Origin: Lewinellaceae bacterium
GTDB lineage: Bacteria; Bacteroidota; Bacteroidia; Chitinophagales; Saprospiraceae
DNA length: 64,000 bases
NCBI GenBank assembly: GCA_016713985.1
Contig: JADJOD010000004.1
Coordinates: forward strand, 186,001 to 250,000
Direction of reading: 5' to 3'
Numbering within the stretch: position 1 is the stretch's first letter; each line of letters begins with the position of its first letter. The notes beneath the pieces are model-generated. The model was not told the origin of the DNA, did not search any database, and was given only the letters and a program-made list of their open reading frames with translations. Shown here one piece after another: positions 58,370 through 64,000 of this stretch. The position numbers and the translations under genes are program-made.

Positions 58370-60749
58370 CCGCTTCTGCCGGACCGCAGATAAAAGTGCC
58401 GCTCCTGCTTGGCCTCGCCTTCCTGTTTTCCACTTCGTTTTTTACACCCGACGAGCCTCTTTCCGGTCAAAACAAAACGCAAAGCCAATGTGCCCCCAAC
58501 GGCGAAACCTTTTACGGATACTCGTTTCTGCACCCCGATATTATCAATAAAAACGCGGCATACGCGCCGTTTTTTATCAAATGGGACGATTATTACCAAC
58601 AGTATTACTTCAACCGCGACATACAACGGCAGGAAAATATTGAAGAATGGATCGAGCGGTTTTGCGGCCAGCCCGAAGCCGCCGACGTGGAATACGTGGT
58701 GTATAAAAGCAGCATCGACGAACTGGTGCGACTGAGAAATTCGACACTGGACCCCAAAAAAAGCACCCCGCTGCCTTATCAACTGGCAGATAATACCTTT
58801 GCTGAAATGCTCGTCCTGAACGGCTGTATCGAGGTGATCGACTACCTGATGTACGCCAAAAGGTGTGAGCCCTACGTCATCACGGCCGGCGATGGCTGGA
58901 CGATCCCGGAAAGAGACCCGGAGGCCATGTACGAACTCATCAACGAAGGCCTGGGGCGTTTCAAACAAACCTCTTCTTACTTCGTCAAACTTCGGTATAC
59001 CTATCAGATCGTGCGGCTGGCTCATTATTCGCGCAACTGGCAATACACCGTCGACCTTTATAAGTACCTGATTCCCAAACTGGACCTGAGAAAACCGAGC
59101 ATCGTTTATTACTGGACGCTGGGGCATTGGGCCGGCGCGATGCAAAACCTGGGCATGTATCCCGAAGCCGCTTACCGGTTTTCACTTGTATTCCGGCATT
59201 GTGCCTCCAAACGTGCACAGGCCTACCGGAGCTGGCTGATCCGCAACGACAAAGACTGGCAGCAGGCGCTGCGCCTGTGCCAGAGTGATGCCGAAAAGGC
59301 CACCCTGTACATCCTGCGGGCGGGCGGCTCGCACACCTACGCGGTGGAAGACATGACCCAGGTATACGAACTTGATCCCACGAACCCACAGCTCGACCTG
59401 TTGCTCGTGAGCGAGGTGCAGGAACTGGAAAAAATATTCCTGCGCACCGGCGTGACCGACCGCAAATACGGAGCGGCGAAAGGTGCGATCAAACGCCAGG
59501 AGGCAGCCAAACACCTGCTCGACCTGCAAAAATTCGTCCGCCGGGTATTGCGCGAAAAACAGGGCGCCAATCCAAAACTCTGGCTTTGTATCAGCGGCTA
59601 CCTCGAACTTTTGGCCGGCGACCGGTATGCGGCCGAAACCACCCTCAACCGCGCCGAAAAAAGCCTGAGCAAAAAGGTGGAATACGACCGCCAGTTGTAC
59701 CGCCAACTCGAAGTTTGGCGTATTTTACTCAAAATCCTGAACCTTGATCCTTCGGATAAAACCTATCGCGACGACATGGCCTTTCGGGTCAGAAGTTTTG
59801 ACGCCTTTCAATACAATCCTACCTGGAATTGTTTTGCCAAGACTGGTTGTCAAGTCGTTACAGCGAAACCAATCACCCCGGCAAAGCCATTATCGCGGCA
59901 TATCCGCCCGCAGCACTGGGCAACAACCCCAATCTTTTTGTGTTGGAAGACCTGCTGAAACTGGCCTCGGAAGAAAACCCGGTCCTGCTGGAAGAAGCGA
60001 TGAAAATGGATACAAACCCCGATCGTATCCGGGCCCACCTTTTGGAGATCAAAGGCGCTTACCTGCTCAGTTTGGGTCAGCCGGAAGCGGCATTGCTCGC
60101 CTTGCGCGACATCAAACCCACACAGGACGCCAGGCTGCCCAAATTCAGTCCGTTCCGGGAAAAAATAGGTGAAAAAGTCCACCGCGAGGTATTTGACACC
60201 CTGCTGCTCAACCGGCGGCAAATTGCCGAAAAAATCCTCGACTACGAATTTCGCGCAAAAGCGGCCCAGGCCGTCAACGACAGTTCCGCCGCCTGGTACT
60301 ACTACCTGATCGGGTTGGGGTATTACAATATGTCGTACTTCGGCTACGAGTGGGACGCGCTTGATTTTTACCGCAGCGGCTACAACCAGTTGCGGCTCGC
60401 CCGCGGACCGGTATTTGCCCTCGCCGGCTCACCCGACGGAAATCGCGAAAACACGGATGTAAGCCTGGCGCTTTCCTATTTTGAAAAAGCGCTGGCCACA
60501 GCCCAAAAGCCCGAAATGGCGGCCCGGGCGGCTTATATGGCCGCACGATGCCAGCAAAAACAGTGGTTTTGTGATCCGGAATGCCGTTACCGGCCTGGAA
60601 GCAAACTGATTCCCGTGTTGCCGGAAAAATACATGACCTATTACAATCTGCTGATCAACCGGTATTCCAAGACCAGTTTTATACCGCAGTGGTCAAAGAG
60701 TGCAAATGGCTGGCAGCTTATGCGCGCTGAAGAATTGTTGCATTGTTAA
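58333..60749 (+). CDS. Exported helical-repeat (TPR-like) protein; one frame break
   Basis: About 805 residues if rejoined, ATG 58333, inside the end of the preceding gene. A hydrophobic export segment (PLLLGLAFLFSTSFF) lies at about 22-40. The rest is rich in helical hairpins with Tyr/Trp/Leu spacing (YYWTLGHWAGAMQNLGMYPE, AYRSWLIRNDKDWQQALRLC) like TPR or Sel1-type arrays. The frame breaks at the AA run 59839-59840; one added A gives FAKDWLSSRYSETNHPGKA. No family recognised. Translational overlap ties it to the lipoprotein and NlpC genes. Confidence 0.78.
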
Positions 60750-60813
60750 ATTGTTGAATTGCTGCATTGTTACATTGCTGAAATGACGTGATGCAACAAT
60801 GCAGCAATTCAAC
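60749..60813. terminator. Long hairpin between convergent genes
   Basis: Perfect 21-bp arms 60749-60769 and 60793-60813, loop 23 bases, built from ATTGTTG/ATTGCTG words. It starts at the stop codon of the helical-repeat gene and ends 11 bases before the ndk stop, so it could end transcripts from both sides. Confidence 0.6.
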
Positions 60814-60823
60814 AATACAGCAA

Positions 60824-61243
60824 TCAGAACATTTCAACGCCGCCGAAATGGAACGCGCCTTCGATAGATGCGTTTTCATCGCTATCGGAGCCGTGCACGG
60901 CATTTTCACCAACGCTGGTTGCATATTTGGCGCGGATGGTGCCGGGAGCGGCATTGGCCGGGTTGGTGGCGCCGATCAGCGTGCGGAAGTCTTCTACGGC
61001 GTTATTTTTCTCCAGAATAGCCGCCACGATCGGGCCGCTGCTCATGAAGTCGCACAATTCGCCGTAAAACGGGCGCTCTTTGTGAACATCATAAAATTCG
61101 CCCGCCTTTTCGAGGCTGAGTTGGGTAAGTTTCATCGCAACAATGCGAAATCCGGCGGCATTGATCATTTGAAGAATGTTGCCGATGTTGCCGGCGCGTA
61201 CGGCGTCGGGTTTGATCATAGTAAACGTGCGGGTACCTGCCAT
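60824..61243 (-). CDS. ndk: Nucleoside diphosphate kinase
   Basis: 139 residues, ATG 61243. Transfers the terminal phosphate of ATP to nucleoside diphosphates through a phosphohistidine. Seen: [10 protein letters not shown] (7-16), catalytic His117 in [27 protein letters not shown], and the C-terminal [11 protein letters not shown]. Full length. A promoter with both elements lies upstream on the minus strand. Confidence 0.97.
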   Translation of the reverse strand: MAGTRTFTMIKPDAVRAGNIGNILQMINAAGFRIVAMKLTQLSLEKAGEFYDVHKERPFYGELCDFMSSGPIVAAILEKNNAVEDFRTLIGATNPANAAPGTIRAKYATSVGENAVHGSDSDENASIEGAFHFGGVEMF

Positions 61244-61286
61244 GGGTAAATAGGTATGAATTGATGGGTGATAGTATAAGGGGGCG

Positions 61287-61314
61287 CAAAGTTAGAGCAA
61301 GATTTTATTTCAAA
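61287..61314 (-). promoter_or_regulatory. Promoter of ndk: TTTG, 16-bp spacer, TAACTTTG
   Basis: Minus-strand TTTG at 61311-61314 and TAACTTTG at 61287-61294, about 45 bases before the ndk ATG. Confidence 0.55.
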
Positions 61315-61382
61315 TAGTGCCTGAAAAAAGGTTTTCTAAAAAATAATATCTGGCGCACCCTTCAAATCAGGCTTGAATGCCT

Positions 61383-61390
61383 TAATTTTG
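61383..61390 (+). promoter_or_regulatory. Candidate -7 element for nrnA
   Basis: TAATTTTG followed by cccgcc, the same context as at 36071 and 37663. ATG at 61444. Confidence 0.5.
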
Positions 61391-61443
61391 CCCGCCTTTT
61401 TGACTGGAGGCTTCGCCCAATCTATACCCCCGAACGAATAAAC

Positions 61444-62454
61444 ATGGAATTTCCGGCAGCACTGAAACAACTGATCCATCAGCCACAAAACGTAGCGATC
61501 CTCTCCCACCGGAACCCGGATGGCGATGCGATCGGAAGCGCCCTGGCGATGCAGCATTACCTCGACCAATACGGCCACACGGTTCACGTGTTGTTCCCCT
61601 CCGAGTTTCCGGAAGAGTTCGAAGCCCTGCCGGGTGCAGAAGAAATCCTGATCTGGGATATACACACCGAGGAATGCAAACAGGTTTTGAGAAAAAAAAA
61701 CCTGTTTATCTTCCTGGATTTCAATGCATTAAACAGGATCGACAAAATGGGTGATTTTGTAAAGGACCTGCCCGGCAAACGTATCCTGATCGATCACCAC
61801 CTCTACCCCGACCAGATTGCCGACTACATGTACAGCGAACCGGAAGCCAGCAGCACCTGCGAACTGGTCTACCGTTTTATCACCGGAATTGGCGACGGAC
61901 AAAAGTTAAATCCAACGGTAGGCAAGTGTATTTTTACCGGATTAGTGACGGATACCGGTTCGTTTCGCCATGCCACCAATGCCAATGTGTACCGGATTGC
62001 CGCCGACCTGGTGGACCGGGGCATGGACGATACGGGCGTTCAGGACATGATCTTCAATTCACAAAAGGAAAAAAACCTTCGTTTGCTCGGCCATTGCCTG
62101 CTCAACCGCATGGAATTTTTGCCGGAATACCGCACCGCTTTTATTTGGTTGTCAAAAAAAGACTACGAATTGTACAACATCCAGCGCGGCGATACGGAAG
62201 GAATTGTAAATTATTTGTTGAGTATCAAGGATGTACGCCTGGCGGCTTTTATCCATAACCAGCCGACCGTCGTAAAACTCAGCCTGCGGTCCAAGGGGGA
62301 TTTTGACGTGCAGGACATCTGTAAAAAACATTTTAACGGCGGCGGCCACAAAAATGCCGCCGGCGCCTATTCCCACGACAGCCTCAAGGCGACCATTCAA
62401 AAATTTAAAGACCTGCTTCCGCAATATAAAGAAGCATTGTTGAAAAAAAATTAA
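61444..62454 (+). CDS. nrnA: Bifunctional oligoribonuclease / pAp phosphatase (DHH family)
   Basis: 336 residues, ATG 61444. DHH/DHHA1 phosphoesterase that degrades nanoRNA and converts 3'-phosphoadenosine 5'-phosphate to AMP. Seen: SHRNPDGDAIGSALAM (21-36) with metal Asp26/Asp28, LDFNALNR (Asp92), DHHL (117-120), GLVTDTGSFRH, and the substrate motif GGGHKNAAGA near residue 300. Complete and full length. Confidence 0.94.
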   Translation: MEFPAALKQLIHQPQNVAILSHRNPDGDAIGSALAMQHYLDQYGHTVHVLFPSEFPEEFEALPGAEEILIWDIHTEECKQVLRKKNLFIFLDFNALNRIDKMGDFVKDLPGKRILIDHHLYPDQIADYMYSEPEASSTCELVYRFITGIGDGQKLNPTVGKCIFTGLVTDTGSFRHATNANVYRIAADLVDRGMDDTGVQDMIFNSQKEKNLRLLGHCLLNRMEFLPEYRTAFIWLSKKDYELYNIQRGDTEGIVNYLLSIKDVRLAAFIHNQPTVVKLSLRSKGDFDVQDICKKHFNGGGHKNAAGAYSHDSLKATIQKFKDLLPQYKEALLKKN

Positions 62455-62501
62455 CCCGCGAACAACGAATATTGCTAATAACTCATTCATTTTCAACAAA
62501 C

Positions 62502-63399
62502 ATGCGCAAATTTTATTTTTGCCTTTTTTGCAGCCGTAGTGTTTCACTCAACGGCCTGTGCCAATCGGAGGGATCAAAAACGAGCACGGCTACCGTTTCA
62601 TTAACCACACCAACAAAGGCGGACGAAAACCCCAGCCCGGCGAAACGGTACTCGTTCAAACCTACACGTATATCGGCGACTCGCTGATGGCGAGCACACA
62701 GAAATCGCTCGGCGGCCCACGGGAATTTGCTCTCTTCCCCCCCGACCGCGCTCCCAAACGTATCCCCGCCATCTACGACGCACTGCTTCTGATGAGTGAA
62801 GGCGACAGCGGCACCGTGTATGAAACGATCGACACCTTCCTGCAAAAGTTCATCCCGCCGGCACTTAAAGACAACAAGGAGGTTCGGTATGAAGTCGTGC
62901 TGCTTGACGTCGTTTCGCAGGAAGACCTGCAAAAACGGGCTGCTGAAGAGCAACAAAAAAGCCATGGAAGAGCAAAAAAATCGGTGAAGAAGCAAAAACC
63001 CGCGCAGGAAATGTGGCTGCCATGGTGAAAGCCACTGCCGCCGACTACAAATCCGGCAAACTGAACGGCAAACTCACCAGCACACCCTCCGGCCTCAAAA
63101 TGCTGGTTGTTGAACAGGGTTCCGGCGCTGCCATCACCCGCGGTGAACAAATCAAAACCCATTACTACGGCGTACTCACCAATGGTACGATGTTCGACAA
63201 TTCCTTTGAACGTGGTCAGGCATTGCCTTTCCCCGCAGGTGTGGGCCAGATGATCCAGGGTTTTGACGAAGGCGCCATGAAACTCAACCACGGCGGCAAA
63301 GCCTACCTGTTTATCCCGCCGCAACTCGGCTACGGCGATAGAGATCAGGGTACTATTCCGCCTAATTCTGAACTGATTTTTTACATCGAACTTTTGTAA
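62502..63399 (+). CDS. FKBP-type peptidyl-prolyl isomerase, lipoprotein; several frame breaks
   Basis: About 297 residues if rejoined. ATG 62502 begins a lipoprotein signal; dropping one T from the T6 run at 62524-62529 gives FAAVVFHSTAC with a lipobox. A second break near 62567-62572 leads to GIKNEHGYRFINHTNKGG. Indels in the A runs 62955-62960 and 62974-62980 lead to IGEEAKTRAGNVAAMV. The C-terminal FKBP domain is intact (THYYGVLTNGTMFDNSF, GVGQMIQGFDEGAMKLNHGG, LFIPPQLGYGDRD, IPPNSELIFYIEL). A periplasmic or outer-membrane folding catalyst. The N-terminal half is a second, diverged FKBP-like domain. Confidence 0.8.
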
Positions 63400-63407
63400 A
63401 TTAAAGG

Positions 63408-63493
63408 GGTTTCAGGGTTTCAGGGTTTAAATGGTTTCAAGGTTGCAATAACGTGTAACCTTGAAACCATTTAAACCCTGAAACCCTGAAACC
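63408..63493. repeat. Perfect 37-bp inverted repeat before prfB
   Basis: Arms 63408-63444 and 63457-63493, loop of 12 bases. Each arm contains tandem TTTCAGGG words and GGTTTCAAGG. It fills the space between the FKBP stop (63399) and the prfB ATG (63518). No T-tract on the plus strand. It may insulate the two genes or be a mobile palindromic repeat. Confidence 0.7.
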
Positions 63494-63517
63494 TTTAAAA
63501 TTTTTCCGTTTCCAGTT

Positions 63518-64000
63518 ATGACGATCGAACAACTCAAGGAGTTGAAGGATAAACTGGCGGTCCTCAGGAGGTATCTTTGACGTGGATAACCGAATCCGCG
63601 AAACAGAGGACCTGACCAGCCAAACCCTCGACCCCAATTTTTGGAATGACCCCAAACGTGCAGAAACCATCCAGCGCAAAATCGGCATCAGTAACCGCTG
63701 GCTCGACGATTACAACCTGATCGCCCGCGAGGTAGACGATCTGGAAGGCCTTTTTGAATTTCAAAAGGAAGGCCTGACCACCGACGAAGAAGTGGATGCC
63801 CAATACGCCAAAACAGCCGGTATCCTGGCCGACGCCGAATTCCGCAGTACCCTGAACCAGAAGGAAGACTCCATGAACGCCGTGCTCACGATCAACGCGG
63901 GCGCCGGCGGCACCGAGGCTTGCGACTGGTCGGCCATGTTGCTGCGGATGTACCGCATGTGGGCCGAAAAATCGGGTTTTAAAGTCATCGAACTGTTCGA
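63518..64000 (+). CDS. prfB: Peptide chain release factor 2, 5' part, with programmed +1 frameshift
   Basis: ATG 63518. Twenty codons (MTIEQLKELKDKLAVLRRYL) end at an in-frame TGA (63578-63580). Skipping one base continues DVDNRIRETEDLTSQTL, which is RF2 sequence: NFWNDPKRAETIQRK and INAGAGGTEACDWSAMLLRMY (the GGTEA...DW motif of domain 2). RF2 recognises UGA and UAA. The frameshift autoregulates RF2: when RF2 is scarce the TGA is read slowly and the ribosome slips. The gene leaves the window at 64000, before the GGQ motif. Confidence 0.95.
63566..63581 (+). promoter_or_regulatory. RF2 programmed +1 frameshift site
   Basis: AGGAGG (63566-63571), then TAT CTT TGA C. The internal Shine-Dalgarno-like stimulator, the slippery CTT, and a TGA followed by C match the known E. 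coli prfB site almost base for base. Confidence 0.95.

Noticed and set aside
63578..63580. TGA in prfB as another sequencing error
   Set aside because: The surrounding AGGAGG and CTT TGA C match the conserved programmed frameshift site, so this break is real.

Overview
The window is about 64 kb of chromosomal DNA from a member of the Bacteroidota, most likely a Saprospiria-like lineage (family-level placement is inference). Several signs point there. Three very large secreted proteins carry HYR and dockerin-like modules, and two of them visibly end in a type IX secretion (T9SS) sorting domain. Another protein has a gliding-type (type B) sorting domain. Bacteroidota-restricted families are present (DUF5686, DUF3667). 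The -7 promoter element TAnnTTTG recurs before start codons, and ordinary starts show no Shine-Dalgarno sequence. There is no rRNA, tRNA, CRISPR array, phage or recognisable insertion sequence.

Layout. 1-7 kb: the 3' part of a T9SS surface protein, then sucD, a DivIC/FtsB-like gene, adk, pfkB, an SDR enzyme and a DoxX protein. 7-14 kb: a giant secreted CUB/HYR/P-domain protein behind a small secreted protein. 14-20 kb: an HTTM membrane protein divergent from a CRTAC1-type FG-GAP lipoprotein. 20-28 kb: a DUF5686 outer-membrane protein, a TetR regulator with four operator-like palindromes, and a third HYR/T9SS protein. 28-36 kb: GMC oxidoreductase, GH3-like protein, CtlX-type hydrolase, DUF3667 protein. 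36-43 kb: gatB, a Nudix-like/YheT pair, DUF5995, an orphan paaD, a beta-helix surface protein, and an EEP nuclease gene with its middle missing. 43.3-44.1 kb: an AT-rich two-gene islet with a minimal nucleotidyltransferase, the best candidate for a small accessory system. 44-64 kb: dnaK, an ABC exporter operon ending in a TatD hydrolase, tcdA, a membrane-embedded patatin phospholipase, eno, a DUF1295 protein, an NlpC/lipoprotein/repeat-protein operon, ndk, nrnA, an FKBP isomerase, and the 5' end of prfB with its programmed +1 frameshift.

Two general points matter to the reader. First, at least seven genes are broken by single-base changes, nearly all in short homopolymer runs, and the homologous protein continues in another frame. 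I read these as residual sequencing indels and annotate each such gene as one span. The prfB frameshift is the only one that looks biological. Second, the intergenic DNA is rich in perfect palindromes and in arrays built from ATTGTTGGG-like words, including a 269-bp element bounded by perfect 27-bp inverted repeats.
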